DNA from: a bacterium
Lineage (GTDB): Bacteria; Cyanobacteriota; Vampirovibrionia; Obscuribacterales; Obscuribacteraceae
DNA length: 17,383 nucleotides
Reading direction: 5' to 3'
Assembly: GCA_030431355.1 (NCBI GenBank)
Contig: JAUIJG010000054.1
Span: 1 to 17,383, forward strand
In this document: one piece after another, positions 6,399 to 14,091 of the stretch
Layout: every line of letters begins with the position of its first letter
Numbering within the stretch: position 1 is the first letter of the stretch
Translations under genes and position numbers: made by a program
Notes under the pieces: generated by a model
Databases searched by the model: none
The model's input: the letters and a program-made list of their open reading frames with translations, nothing else
Told to the model about the DNA's origin: nothing

Positions 6399-7571
6399 GT
6401 GAAATTTCTCATTTTAGGAGCTGGTGAGCTTGGCTATGCCCTGACCTACGATTTAATTCGCAGCCCCAAAACAGAAATGGTTGTGGTGGCAGACCGCGAC
6501 AAAGACAAAGTCCAGAAACTAAAGGACACTCTTGCAGACGAAAAAATCGTACCGGTGGAGCTTGATTGCTCCAACGCTGAATATGTGGCAGAGCTGATGA
6601 ACAGTGCCACCGTCAGTATCAGCTGTCTGCCTGCCGACCTCCACTACGAAATGGCAAAACTAGCCCTCTTGGCCAAAGCTAATTTCTGCTATGTGGAGAA
6701 CGACCCGTGCCAGGAGATTCTGGAAAAGATAGAACTATTGCACGAAGTGGCGGAAGAAGAAGGCGTAGCCATTATTCCAGCCCTTGGTCTGACCCCGGGA
6801 CTTGTATCTATACTTGCGATGTCGGCGGCGGACTCCATGGACGACCTCTATGAGATCAAAGTGAGGTTGGGAGTACTGCCCCAGGAAAAAGACGACAGCA
6901 TGGCCCAGTTCCTTTCTCCCTCGTTCAAAACCAGTTATTACAAAGGCAGTTCCAGGCTGATTAGAGATGGCAAGCCCCTGGACTTACCGGCCCTCACGGA
7001 AGCAGAGGATATAGATCTCCCTTCCCCCATAGGTTCGGTTCAAGCCTTCTTGACCGGCAGATCCCTTGAATCCCTGGCTCAAGCCTACAACAAACGGGTG
7101 AGCTACCTCGATTTTAAATCCATACACTACCCGGGGCAGCTAGAGAAGCTGACCTTATTAAGAGATCTCGGTCTTCTAGATACAGAAAAGCTAGACTTAG
7201 ATTCTCAAACGCCTACATCTGTGGTTCCGGAAGAGGTCCTCAAAAAACTGCTCGAGAAGGTCGAAGTGGCGGATACCGCAGATCTTGTTGTAATTAGAAT
7301 CATAGTGACAGGTCTGAATGAAGAGAAACCGATTCAACATATCTTTGAATGTATAGATTACGGAGACCAGGCCGATAAGATCTCAGCCTATTCAAAAATG
7401 ACAGCGTTTCCAGCCTCAATAATCGCTCAATTAATTGCCCGGGAAGATATTAAAGAAAAAGGAGTACTTAAACAGGAGCAAGTGGTTCCGGCGAGGCTGT
7501 TCCTGGCCGAGCTGGATTCTCGGGGTATCCTTTTGACCATGACGGAGAGAGCTCCGGCAATGAAAGATTAA
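6399..7571 (+). CDS. Saccharopine dehydrogenase-family oxidoreductase, lysine 6-dehydrogenase-like
   Basis: Family members oxidise or form amines with NAD(P): saccharopine dehydrogenase, L-lysine 6-dehydrogenase, carboxynorspermidine dehydrogenase. GTG at 6399 is chosen because GAGGAG lies 6 bases upstream; the earlier TTG at 6369 has no such site. The resulting 390 residues begin directly with the Rossmann motif VKFLILGAGELG (GxGxxG at 7-12). Other family blocks are SCLPADLHYEMAKLAL, ENDPCQE, IIPALGLTPGLVSILA, the C-terminal-domain segment YPGQLEKLTLLRDLGLL and, near the end, MTAFPASIIAQLIA. The layout is closest to lysine 6-dehydrogenase-like proteins, but the substrate cannot be read from sequence alone. 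Cytoplasmic. It stands between two hairpins, so it may be transcribed separately. In context it may deaminate an amino acid or handle an amino-dicarboxylate from the upstream pathway (inference). Confidence 0.85.
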   Translation: MKFLILGAGELGYALTYDLIRSPKTEMVVVADRDKDKVQKLKDTLADEKIVPVELDCSNAEYVAELMNSATVSISCLPADLHYEMAKLALLAKANFCYVENDPCQEILEKIELLHEVAEEEGVAIIPALGLTPGLVSILAMSAADSMDDLYEIKVRLGVLPQEKDDSMAQFLSPSFKTSYYKGSSRLIRDGKPLDLPALTEAEDIDLPSPIGSVQAFLTGRSLESLAQAYNKRVSYLDFKSIHYPGQLEKLTLLRDLGLLDTEKLDLDSQTPTSVVPEEVLKKLLEKVEVADTADLVVIRIIVTGLNEEKPIQHIFECIDYGDQADKISAYSKMTAFPASIIAQLIAREDIKEKGVLKQEQVVPARLFLAELDSRGILLTMTERAPAMKD

Positions 7572-7593
7572 ATCGTCGGGAAAAAATTTCCTC

Positions 7594-7611
7594 ATCTGTC
7601 CAAAAACAGAT
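7594..7611 (+). repeat. Inverted repeat after the saccharopine dehydrogenase-like gene
   Basis: ATCTGT (7594-7599) and ACAGAT (7606-7611) form a 6-bp stem with a 6-nt loop in the 103-bp gap before the thioredoxin-like gene. No T-tract follows, so it is a weak terminator at best. Confidence 0.4.
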
Positions 7612-7674
7612 CAGTCGGCATATAGACCCCTAGCACAGTGAATGCATGAATGCGATCCGTCAGGAGGAATCAAA

Positions 7675-8343
7675 ATGTCGATAGATAGCAGTTCATTTGG
7701 ACGTCAACCCCTTGAACATGATTCTACAGCTAACCTTATTAATGACTCACTGGCAGCCGACGTGTTCACTCCCGGGCAGCCCCGGTCGGACAAAGACGCC
7801 GGAAACACGAATGACAGCAAAGGAAAGGATGGCGCCAGCTTCTCTTTCGACGACTTCAGCCTACCATCCCTTGACTGGTTCGGATCCGACGACAGACCCA
7901 AAGAAAAAGAGCCTCTGGAATTGAAAAAACACGAGAACAAAGCATTTAACGCATATATGGAAGCCCTTGGTGAAGCAGGAGCAAAAGGCTACGGAGAGAA
8001 ATTTACCGTGGTCATGTTTACCCAGGACAATTGTGGCTTCTGCGACAGAAATAAAAAGATGCTGGCAAAACATGGAGCGGAATTCGGAGATAAAGCTGTA
8101 TTTTCAGTCTCCAACCCCACCAAAGACAATGGTGGCAAGCAGCTCTTCGATGCAGCCGATGGCACCGCTTACCCGATGACAGTGGTTTTCGCCACCAGCC
8201 GTGACCGTATCCACATTGTCGGACAGGCGGTAGGTGAACTGGATGACAAACAGATGAAGCAATTCCTGGCAGACTCAATGAGAAAGCCCATGGCAGACTA
8301 TAACAAAGACACATCCGATAGATCGGCGGCAGCCATGGTCTAA
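7675..8343 (+). CDS. Thioredoxin-fold protein with CGFC motif and disordered N-terminal extension
   Basis: The start at ATG 7675 is set by AGGAGG about 8 bases upstream, giving 222 residues; an in-frame ATG at 7642 lacks a site. Residues 1 to about 85 are polar and low in hydrophobics (Ser, Asp, Asn, Lys), probably disordered. From about 87 a thioredoxin fold follows: hydrophobic strand FTVVMFTQ (110-117), active site CGFC (120-123), and cis-Pro context AYPMTVVFA (Pro167). The CxxC with a preceding Asn and a Phe/Gly interior is redox-capable; it may be a disulfide reductase or oxidase. No signal peptide or membrane segment is visible, so it is predicted cytoplasmic. The neighbouring genes are oxidoreductases and a peptidase, with gaps of about 80-100 bp on each side, so co-transcription is uncertain. 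A specific function cannot be assigned. Confidence 0.8.
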   Translation: MSIDSSSFGRQPLEHDSTANLINDSLAADVFTPGQPRSDKDAGNTNDSKGKDGASFSFDDFSLPSLDWFGSDDRPKEKEPLELKKHENKAFNAYMEALGEAGAKGYGEKFTVVMFTQDNCGFCDRNKKMLAKHGAEFGDKAVFSVSNPTKDNGGKQLFDAADGTAYPMTVVFATSRDRIHIVGQAVGELDDKQMKQFLADSMRKPMADYNKDTSDRSAAAMV

Positions 8344-8391
8344 ATGGCTAAGCCCTGAAGTCTTGTCAACACTTGAATAAGCGAGCCAGAT

Positions 8392-8415
8392 CCTGGAGTA
8401 TTTGCAATACACAGG
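8392..8415 (+). promoter_or_regulatory. Stem-loop overlapping the ribosome binding site of the M20 gene
   Basis: CCTG (8392-8395) plus GTATT (8398-8402) pair with AATAC (8406-8410) plus CAGG (8412-8415), with a TGC loop and a small internal bulge. The distal arm overlaps AGGAGA (8413-8418), the Shine-Dalgarno site 6 bases before ATG 8425. Folding could lower translation initiation of the M20-SDR pair. Seen in sequence; regulatory role inferred. Confidence 0.4.
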
Positions 8416-8424
8416 AGACAGGCC

Positions 8425-9792
8425 ATGACCCAAGAAGTAAAAGTTGAAAGTCTAGACAAATATATTGATCAAGCCAGAGCCGACTATGAACGAGAGCTGA
8501 AAGAGTTGGTGGATATTCCCGGTGTCAGCATGGAGCCGGAGAAAGCGCCCCAAATTCGAGAGACTGCCAGGAAAGCAAAAGAACTCCTGGAAAAGCATGG
8601 GGCCAGAGCAGAGATTTTAGAAACTGCCGGCAATCCTGTACTAGTAGCCGATTTTATTTTCAACAAGGACTGTCCCACCGTGGCAGTCTACAACCACATG
8701 GATGTCCAGCCGGCCGACCCCAGCAAATGGAACTCCGAACCCTTTGAGATGACCATTGAAGGCGACCGTTATCTGGGACGGGGCACAACAGACGACAAAG
8801 GTCCTGCTCTCGCCGTACTCTATGCCGCTCGTTATGCCCGAGAGAACAAATTCCCCATAAACATCAAATTTATCTGGGAGCTGGAAGAGGAGATAGGCAG
8901 CCCATCATTTGAAGAATTCCTGAAAAACAATTCGGACAAGATCAAATGCGATTCGGTGGTAATCTCGGATACGGTCTGGATTTCAAAAGACAAACCGGCG
9001 ATGCCCTATGGACTGCGAGGACTACAGGGCTGCTTGATTAAATTGCAAACCGGTGGAAAGAATGTGCACTCCGGCGAAGTAGGCGGACTGGCTAGAAATC
9101 CCATCGCCGATCTCTGCGACCTGATAGCCAAACTCCATGACGCAGCCACCGGCAATGTTAATATCCCGGGATTCTACGATGACGTTGAGAAAGTAACCGA
9201 AGATGAGCTGGATAACTTCGTAAGTTCCGGCTTCTCCGTGGAGCACTACAAAGAAGCACACGAATTGAAGCTTTTGAGAACAGAGGATATCAGGGAAGCC
9301 GCCGACCGAATCTGGACCAGGCCCACCTTCGAAGTTCATGGTATCACCGGGGGTTATCAGGGTCCGGGGGTAAAAACAATAGTGCCCTTCGAAGCAGAAG
9401 CAAAAATAAGCATGAGATTAGTACCAAATCAAGATCCGGCTAAGATTCTCAAAGCCCTTAAAGCTTTTGTCAAAGAGCATTGTCCCGAGGCGACAGTGGA
9501 AGCGGAGGGTGCCTTGAAACCTTTTGTGGCCCAGTACCAGGACAAATATTCCCAGGCCGGAAAAAGAGCATGCGAACTTGCCTTCGGTGTTGAACCATCC
9601 TTCATTCGAGAAGGTGGCAGCATCGGTGCGGTGGTAAGTATGAAAGAAGCCATGAATGTGCCTATTGTTTTCCTCGGACTTTCGCTTCCCGAGCACGGCT
9701 ACCACGCCATAAACGAAAATTTCGACTGGGGCCAGGCCTCCGGTGGAATGAAACTCTTCGCCCATTACTTCAAACTACTCAGTGAGCTCTGA
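8425..9792 (+). CDS. M20-family zinc metallopeptidase, dipeptidase/carnosinase-like
   Basis: Hydrolyses a dipeptide or N-acyl amino acid with a two-zinc centre. 455 residues, standard length. Metal and catalytic residues are all visible: His91 and Asp93 in YNHMDVQP, Asp123 in GRGTTDDKG, general base Glu155 and ligand Glu156 in LEEEIGSP, Asp182 in SDTVW, and His427 in LPEHGYHAINE. The dimerisation (lid) domain with KNVHSGEVGG (His215) lies between about 195 and 330. The pattern fits the carnosinase/CPG2-like peptidases better than DapE or ArgE. No signal peptide, so intracellular. Its stop codon overlaps the start of the next gene (TGATG), which implies translational coupling with the HSDL2-like SDR. 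The RBS sits partly in a stem-loop. The substrate is unknown; a peptide or amide linked to the amino-acid catabolism genes upstream is an inference. Confidence 0.92.
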   Translation: MTQEVKVESLDKYIDQARADYERELKELVDIPGVSMEPEKAPQIRETARKAKELLEKHGARAEILETAGNPVLVADFIFNKDCPTVAVYNHMDVQPADPSKWNSEPFEMTIEGDRYLGRGTTDDKGPALAVLYAARYARENKFPINIKFIWELEEEIGSPSFEEFLKNNSDKIKCDSVVISDTVWISKDKPAMPYGLRGLQGCLIKLQTGGKNVHSGEVGGLARNPIADLCDLIAKLHDAATGNVNIPGFYDDVEKVTEDELDNFVSSGFSVEHYKEAHELKLLRTEDIREAADRIWTRPTFEVHGITGGYQGPGVKTIVPFEAEAKISMRLVPNQDPAKILKALKAFVKEHCPEATVEAEGALKPFVAQYQDKYSQAGKRACELAFGVEPSFIREGGSIGAVVSMKEAMNVPIVFLGLSLPEHGYHAINENFDWGQASGGMKLFAHYFKLLSEL

Positions 9793-10613
9793 TGCAATTA
9801 AAAGACAAAACAATAGTGATAACCGGCTCCTCTAGAGGCATAGGTCTAGCCATGGCCCGGCGTTTTGCCCAGGAAGGGGCAAAACTTGTGATCACAGGCA
9901 AGACAGACAGTGAACATCCAAAGCTACCGGGAACAATTCATACTGCCAGCAAAGAGGTAGAAGAAGCGGGCGGAAAAGCTATCGCGGTAAAAATGGATAT
10001 CCGAAAAGAGGAAGAGATTGAAGCGATGATAGAGAAGGCCACCACTATATTTGGTGGCATAGACATTCTCATTAACAACGCTAGCGCCATCAGCCTGACG
10101 AGTACGGCCAATACGGAGACCAAACGTTTCGACCTCATGCATCAGGTAAACTCCCGGGGAACGTTTTTGACTTCCCGACTTGCTTTACCCCATCTTAAGA
10201 GATCCGATAATCCCCATATCCTCAATATCTCGCCGCCGCTCAACTTGAATCCTAGATGGTTCGGTCCGCACCTGGCCTATACAATGGCAAAATATGGAAT
10301 GTCCATGTGCACCCTGGGAATGGCCGAAGAGCTTCGCGAAGAGGGAATAGCAGTGAACTCCCTCTGGCCGGAGACGGGCATCGCAACAAGCGCGGTAAAG
10401 AATCTTCTAGGGGGAGAGCAAGCGATGAAGTGTTGCCGAATTCCCGCAGTTGTCGCTGACGCAGCAGCCATCATTCTGAAGATGCCGGCGAGAAGTTATA
10501 CCGGTCAATTTCTTATAGATAGCGAAGTTTTAAAAGGGAACGGAGTAACCGATCTGGAGAAATACTCCATCGACAAATCAAGCAAATTGATGAAAGATTT
10601 CTTTCTGGATTGA
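9792..10613 (+). CDS. HSDL2-like short-chain dehydrogenase/reductase
   Basis: NAD(P)-dependent SDR of 273 residues. Cofactor motif TGSSRGIG (11-18), NNAS (95-98), catalytic Ser147, Tyr163 and Lys167 are all present. The segments ILNISPPLNLNPRWF (143-157), AYTMAKYGMSMCTLGMAEE (162-180) and VNSLWPETGIATSAVKNLLG match the HSDL2-type SDR subgroup, whose natural substrate is unclear and possibly a fatty acyl or branched-chain compound. The SCP2 lipid-binding domain found C-terminally in animal HSDL2 is absent, as is usual for short bacterial relatives. The ATG overlaps the stop of the M20 gene by one base and there is no strong ribosome binding site, so translation is probably coupled. It ends 10 bp from the convergent hypothetical gene. 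Unlike the SDR at 5522, the catalytic tetrad is intact. Confidence 0.88.
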   Translation: MQLKDKTIVITGSSRGIGLAMARRFAQEGAKLVITGKTDSEHPKLPGTIHTASKEVEEAGGKAIAVKMDIRKEEEIEAMIEKATTIFGGIDILINNASAISLTSTANTETKRFDLMHQVNSRGTFLTSRLALPHLKRSDNPHILNISPPLNLNPRWFGPHLAYTMAKYGMSMCTLGMAEELREEGIAVNSLWPETGIATSAVKNLLGGEQAMKCCRIPAVVADAAAIILKMPARSYTGQFLIDSEVLKGNGVTDLEKYSIDKSSKLMKDFFLD

Positions 10614-10623
10614 ATAGTTTATA

Positions 10624-11646
10624 TCAGCCAATTCCCATATTCGTGGTAGTCAAAGAACCCCTGATATAGTCAAGGAAACTGGATGGTCCGATAGAACTTT
10701 CCCGGGCGCCTTCAAATGAGAGTCGGCCGATTATCTTATCAACACCGTTGAAAGACCAGGAACCGCCGGACTTTTCCGTGGCATTCAGACGTCTAACCAA
10801 ATTATTCAAATCCACTCTCTCTTTGAGAATTTTGGAGACATAGTCGATCCAGGTTTCATAACGATAGTAGAGTTCGTATCTGTTTTTCATAATCACGAGG
10901 ACACGATAACTATCTATTTTGTTATGGACTGCTATCGGATGCAACACAGAACTCACCCAACTTGTCGGCTTATCCAGAACTATATCCTCACTGAGGATTC
11001 CTTTGTCCGGCAGAGTCACCACAGCCAGGTCGATGTCTTTGTCTTCTTCTATCTTCACTTTACCTTCAAGAATGGCTTGTTCGGTGGCAGTGAGAACCCG
11101 ATCTTCCGGCTCCCAAAACTCGTGTAAGTTCTGAATTTTGTTGACTATGTTGGGAAGCCTTTTTAGAAGCTCTTCATAGAGAGCCTGGTTAAGCGTTTCG
11201 GTGGTGTCACCAAATACAGTACGATTGAGAGGAGATCTATCCGGATCGGTCCAGGCCGAAATAACAAACGAAACCCGGGCTGCGTCACGGTCAAGACACA
11301 TGGAAAAATCACCGGCCCTCGCCACTTCGATAAGGAAATCCTTCATCTCAAAGGCCCTCTTCGGGTCAACCATGGCAAAGACGCTGACCAAGCCATCCTC
11401 ATCAAAATGATTGTTTGATACCACTTCCACATCTTCAATAGGTTTATCATCTTCCAGATAGCGAAAGACTATTTGGGCCGATAAATCGTCTTTGTACTGT
11501 GCCGGAGTATCATTGTCGGGCCAATGTGAGAGAGTCATGCGGGTATGTTCATTGCCCTTACCGTCGACAATGAGGTTGGGCTGATCACCCAGTTTGTGAA
11601 AAGGAACAAATTTGAGGTTCTTCAAAAGCTTCCCGCTCCTTTGCAT
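10624..11646 (-). CDS. Conserved hypothetical protein with NHFDEDG motif (possibly DUF6687-like)
   Basis: 340 residues, cytoplasmic, no signal or membrane segment. The N-terminal 135 residues contain striking blocks: PNLIVDG (23-29), LTLSHWPDNDTP (38-48), DLSAQIVFRYL, NNHFDEDGLVSVFAMVDP (78-95) and ARAGDF (109-114). These resemble a bacterial family of unknown function that I recall as DUF6687; the label is from memory. The Asp-rich NHFDEDG and HWPDND motifs are reminiscent of metal-binding motifs in DHH-type phosphoesterases, so a hydrolase is conceivable, but no function is established. The C-terminal part (about 200-340) has no motif recognised. Start: ATG with AGGAGA just upstream. Lies 65 bp downstream of the TPR gene on the same strand, with a hairpin between them, and convergent to the HSDL2-like SDR. 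Confidence 0.8.
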   Translation of the reverse strand: MQRSGKLLKNLKFVPFHKLGDQPNLIVDGKGNEHTRMTLSHWPDNDTPAQYKDDLSAQIVFRYLEDDKPIEDVEVVSNNHFDEDGLVSVFAMVDPKRAFEMKDFLIEVARAGDFSMCLDRDAARVSFVISAWTDPDRSPLNRTVFGDTTETLNQALYEELLKRLPNIVNKIQNLHEFWEPEDRVLTATEQAILEGKVKIEEDKDIDLAVVTLPDKGILSEDIVLDKPTSWVSSVLHPIAVHNKIDSYRVLVIMKNRYELYYRYETWIDYVSKILKERVDLNNLVRRLNATEKSGGSWSFNGVDKIIGRLSFEGARESSIGPSSFLDYIRGSLTTTNMGIG

Positions 11647-11668
11647 TTTCTCCTGATCAAACTAAAAC

Positions 11669-11691
11669 AAAAAAGTGTCCCCAAAAGACAC
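11669..11691 (-). terminator. Rho-independent terminator of the TPR gene
   Basis: On the minus strand GTGTC pairs with GACAC (+ positions 11687-11691 and 11675-11679) with a 7-nt loop, followed by six T residues (11674-11669). It lies 20 bases past the TPR stop codon and just before the hypothetical gene. The stem is short, so read-through into the downstream gene is possible. Confidence 0.6.
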
Positions 11692-11711
11692 CATCAAGGA
11701 ATTAAATTTGG

Positions 11712-12941
11712 CTAGTGTCCTAAACCGTAGAACCACTCTTTTAAAGCTGTGGAGAAATCCCTGTGCTTGTTATAAACCCTATCCTGCAAACGCAGATAAG
11801 CCAGGTTAATCTCATTGTCCCAGGGTCTGAGATTGTGGGCTCGGGATAGAGCTGTCAAAGCCCCATCGTAGTCTCTCTTGTACAACTCAAGATCAAGACC
11901 CAGTCTGTAGTGCGCCAGAACCTGAGTATCATCGCCTGCGATCGCTTTGCGATAGTAGCGGATGGCCTCATCCCGGTAGTCAATTCGATCGAAGGCTGTG
12001 CCCAGGAAATAGTAGAAAACGGAGAGATTGAAACGGGTGGATATATCGGCCGAATACTTATCCACCAGCTCAAGCGCTTTCTCTTTTGGCAACTTCCGAA
12101 CAACCTTAGCCAACCAGATGCTAGGACCAATGTTTTGACTCTCCGGTTTGGCTGTAAAAGCCAGATAAAAAATGGCCGGACGCATGGCCTTTTCGTAGTC
12201 TCCGAGCCAATAATAGGACTCCGAAAGGAGCTTGGAGATTGGCGTTAGGGTCGGGTTCTTTTCAAACACCTGGCTCAAATCTTTTGCCGCCTTGTCATAT
12301 TGATGCATACCGGCATAGGCGACTCCACGGATTCTCAAAGCCCGGTCATAATCTGGTCTTACAGCCAGATCCAGGCTGGCGTATTTGACCGCACGATAAT
12401 AATCTCGGCTCAGGGCAAGCTGAGCAAGAGCTGACGGCAAGCCAAAGATCGATTTATCCAGCTTGAATGCTTTCTCCAGAAGCCTCTGGGCCTCCGCATA
12501 CTCTCCCTGTTTGATAAGGAAATCACCGACCAGATAGAGAATCTCCGGATTGTTGGGAAACTTTCGAAAACCATAGTTGAGAAGTACCTTGGCGGCTTCA
12601 ACTCTGCCCTGGCGTATCTCCTCTTTGCAAAGCTCGACAAGGGCTTTGGGACTATCAGGTCCATATTTTATGGCTAACTTCAACTGCTCCTGGGCTTGTT
12701 CTTTCAAACCCATGCGCTCCAGCACCAGACCCAGGTAGAGCCGACCATCGGAATTCTGAGGGTTGGCTTCCACAAACTGTTGAAGCTGCACCAGAGAACT
12801 CCGGCGTAGATGGTTTCTGTCCAGCTCGGACTTCACGGTTTCGAATAAGGGCGAAGTCTCGGCCAGGGCGAAGGGAGAAGCAAAATTCAAAAACAAGCCG
12901 AGGACAGGTATAAAAACTAGAACCTTTGTTCGTTTGTGCAC
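11712..12941 (-). CDS. Exported TPR-repeat protein
   Basis: 409 residues. A Sec signal peptide is clear: basic start MHKRTK, hydrophobic core, and likely cleavage after ALA (27). The rest is made of tetratricopeptide repeats from about 65 onward. Typical TPR spacing is seen in GRLYLGLVLERMGLKEQAQE (66-85), ILYLVGDFLIKQGEYAEAQ (134-152), ALRIRGVAYAGMHQYDKAA (201-219), ESYYWLGDYEKAM and AHYRLGLDLELYKRDYDGAL. At least eight helix pairs can be recognised, some degenerate. TPR proteins are scaffolds for protein-protein contacts; here it would act outside the cytoplasm. No catalytic domain is present. Start supported by AAGGAAA before ATG. The divergent neighbours are TadE-like pilus genes, so a role in envelope or pilus assembly is possible but not shown. 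Confidence 0.88.
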   Translation of the reverse strand: MHKRTKVLVFIPVLGLFLNFASPFALAETSPLFETVKSELDRNHLRRSSLVQLQQFVEANPQNSDGRLYLGLVLERMGLKEQAQEQLKLAIKYGPDSPKALVELCKEEIRQGRVEAAKVLLNYGFRKFPNNPEILYLVGDFLIKQGEYAEAQRLLEKAFKLDKSIFGLPSALAQLALSRDYYRAVKYASLDLAVRPDYDRALRIRGVAYAGMHQYDKAAKDLSQVFEKNPTLTPISKLLSESYYWLGDYEKAMRPAIFYLAFTAKPESQNIGPSIWLAKVVRKLPKEKALELVDKYSADISTRFNLSVFYYFLGTAFDRIDYRDEAIRYYRKAIAGDDTQVLAHYRLGLDLELYKRDYDGALTALSRAHNLRPWDNEINLAYLRLQDRVYNKHRDFSTALKEWFYGLGH

Positions 12942-13144
12942 ATCAATTTCCTTAGATTCAGAAGACTTTCATTCTTCTAAACGGGTTCATTAACAGTATA
13001 TTGTGGTTTGCCGACTGCTTCATTATGCTTTATAGGCTGCGATTATGAGCAAATTTTTATATTAATCACCAAATTGAAGATTTCGTCAAAGTATAGCCAG
13101 GGAACAACGTATATAGAGCTACTCTAAGTAACAAGGACTAGTAA
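12942..13144. promoter_or_regulatory. Divergent intergenic region between TPR and TadE-like genes
   Basis: 203 AT-rich bases between two oppositely oriented genes, so it should hold both promoters. A plus-strand candidate is TTGTGG (13001-13006), a 17-base spacer and TATGCT (13024-13029), which would give a leader of roughly 110 bases. No confident minus-strand promoter was found. GAAGA/TCTTC (12961-12965/12973-12977) is a short inverted repeat in the TPR leader. Confidence 0.35.
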
Positions 13145-13579
13145 ATGCGAAGCTACCGCCGCAGTCAGAAAGGTAACCAGATTGCCGAACTTGCTCCAGC
13201 AATTTTTATCATTCTGGTGGTCTTCCTCTTCCCGATAATGGTATTGCTGTACATTGGATTGGGTTACGCATGCGGATGGTTTCTGAACCACATGTGCACC
13301 AGAGCAGCGGCCATTGTAGAACCAGCCGCGATGCCGACTGCGCTTGCCAACCAGCAGGCAGCCTGGCAAGCCACAGGCCTGGCGGCCTTTACCAAAGCTA
13401 CTGTATTGAGCAACACCGCCGCCCGCATAAACCTTGATGCCGACCCGGAAGACGATATAGTCAGAGTGACCACCACCATTCAGATAGAACCTCTGGTTAT
13501 AGTTCCGTTTATCCCGCTCAACCCCTTACCTTTCACCTTTGTTGGGGAAAGACCCGTAGAAGAACAGGGGATCAAATGA
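13145..13579 (+). CDS. TadE-like pseudopilin / pilus assembly protein
   Basis: 144 residues. A short basic N-terminus (MRSYRRSQKG) precedes NQIAE and a long hydrophobic helix (about 16-43). Gly10 followed by Glu at mature position +5 (Glu15) is the hallmark of prepilin-peptidase substrates, as in TadE/TadF minor pilins. The remainder is a small extracytoplasmic domain rich in Ala, Thr and Pro. TadE-type proteins are minor pseudopilins needed for Flp/Tad pilus biogenesis. Start has AAGGA about 9 bases upstream. Next gene on the same strand is a second protein of the same build 48 bp downstream. Identification rests on topology and signal, not strong sequence match. Confidence 0.65.
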   Translation: MRSYRRSQKGNQIAELAPAIFIILVVFLFPIMVLLYIGLGYACGWFLNHMCTRAAAIVEPAAMPTALANQQAAWQATGLAAFTKATVLSNTAARINLDADPEDDIVRVTTTIQIEPLVIVPFIPLNPLPFTFVGERPVEEQGIK

Positions 13580-13627
13580 TCGCCTGATTCCCCATGTCCT
13601 GACTAAATTAGTTTGATGGAGAGATCG

Positions 13628-14035
13628 ATGTATTTGGCAAGGAGACGTAAAACCAGGGGTGGTGCCATCGTCGAAACGGTAGCCGGTCTATTCGTACTGG
13701 TTCCCATCGTTTTATTTTTGATAGATGGAATCGCTATGGTTCTAGCCCAGACAGCCAATGACGCCCTGGCTAAAAAATGTGCCAGAGCCGCTGCCAGTGA
13801 GCCGGATCAAGCAAAAGCAGATGCCGCTATTACCGCTGTCATTTCAGGCTTTAGCTCACCGGTTATCACCAATGTCACCGCAAACCGAGTGGGAGCTTTC
13901 GACCCAGCCGGAACTGTGACAGTACAGACCCAGGTCACCTTCGTATTTCCGGTTCAGGTGCCCTTTGTCGGGGTAACCCAACAAGACTTCGTGGCAGACG
14001 CGACCGAACCGGTGGTGGGAGCGCTTCCCCCATAA
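13628..14035 (+). CDS. Second TadE-like pseudopilin
   Basis: With ATG 13628 (GGAGAG just upstream) the protein has 135 residues; earlier TTG and ATG codons at 13613 and 13616 lie within or before that ribosome binding site. Basic leader MYLARRRKTRG, then GAIVE with Glu16 at +5 if cleaved after Gly11, then a hydrophobic helix (about 17-37). The C-terminal region is a small soluble domain rich in Val, Thr and Ala (VTANRVGAF, VQTQVTFVF), probably a beta fold. It pairs with the upstream TadE-like gene, similar in size, leader and topology, so the two likely make a heteromeric minor-pilin pair. No other Tad genes (ATPase, TadB/C, secretin) are in the window. Confidence 0.65.
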   Translation: MYLARRRKTRGGAIVETVAGLFVLVPIVLFLIDGIAMVLAQTANDALAKKCARAAASEPDQAKADAAITAVISGFSSPVITNVTANRVGAFDPAGTVTVQTQVTFVFPVQVPFVGVTQQDFVADATEPVVGALPP

Positions 14036-14091
14036 TCAGGCCGCCAGGCAAGTAAATTGGATTAGTTTAGTCAGAACCGTAGCAATCAGCG

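Noticed and set aside
10919..11410. Several plus-strand open frames of about 70 codons inside the hypothetical gene
   Set aside because: Antisense shadows of a longer minus-strand gene with a ribosome binding site and conserved-looking motifs.
14036..14091. Terminator between the second TadE-like gene and the HMA-like gene (TAGC...GCTA followed by T-run at about 14080-14098)
   Set aside because: Only a 4-bp stem; too weak to call although the convergent position would suit one.
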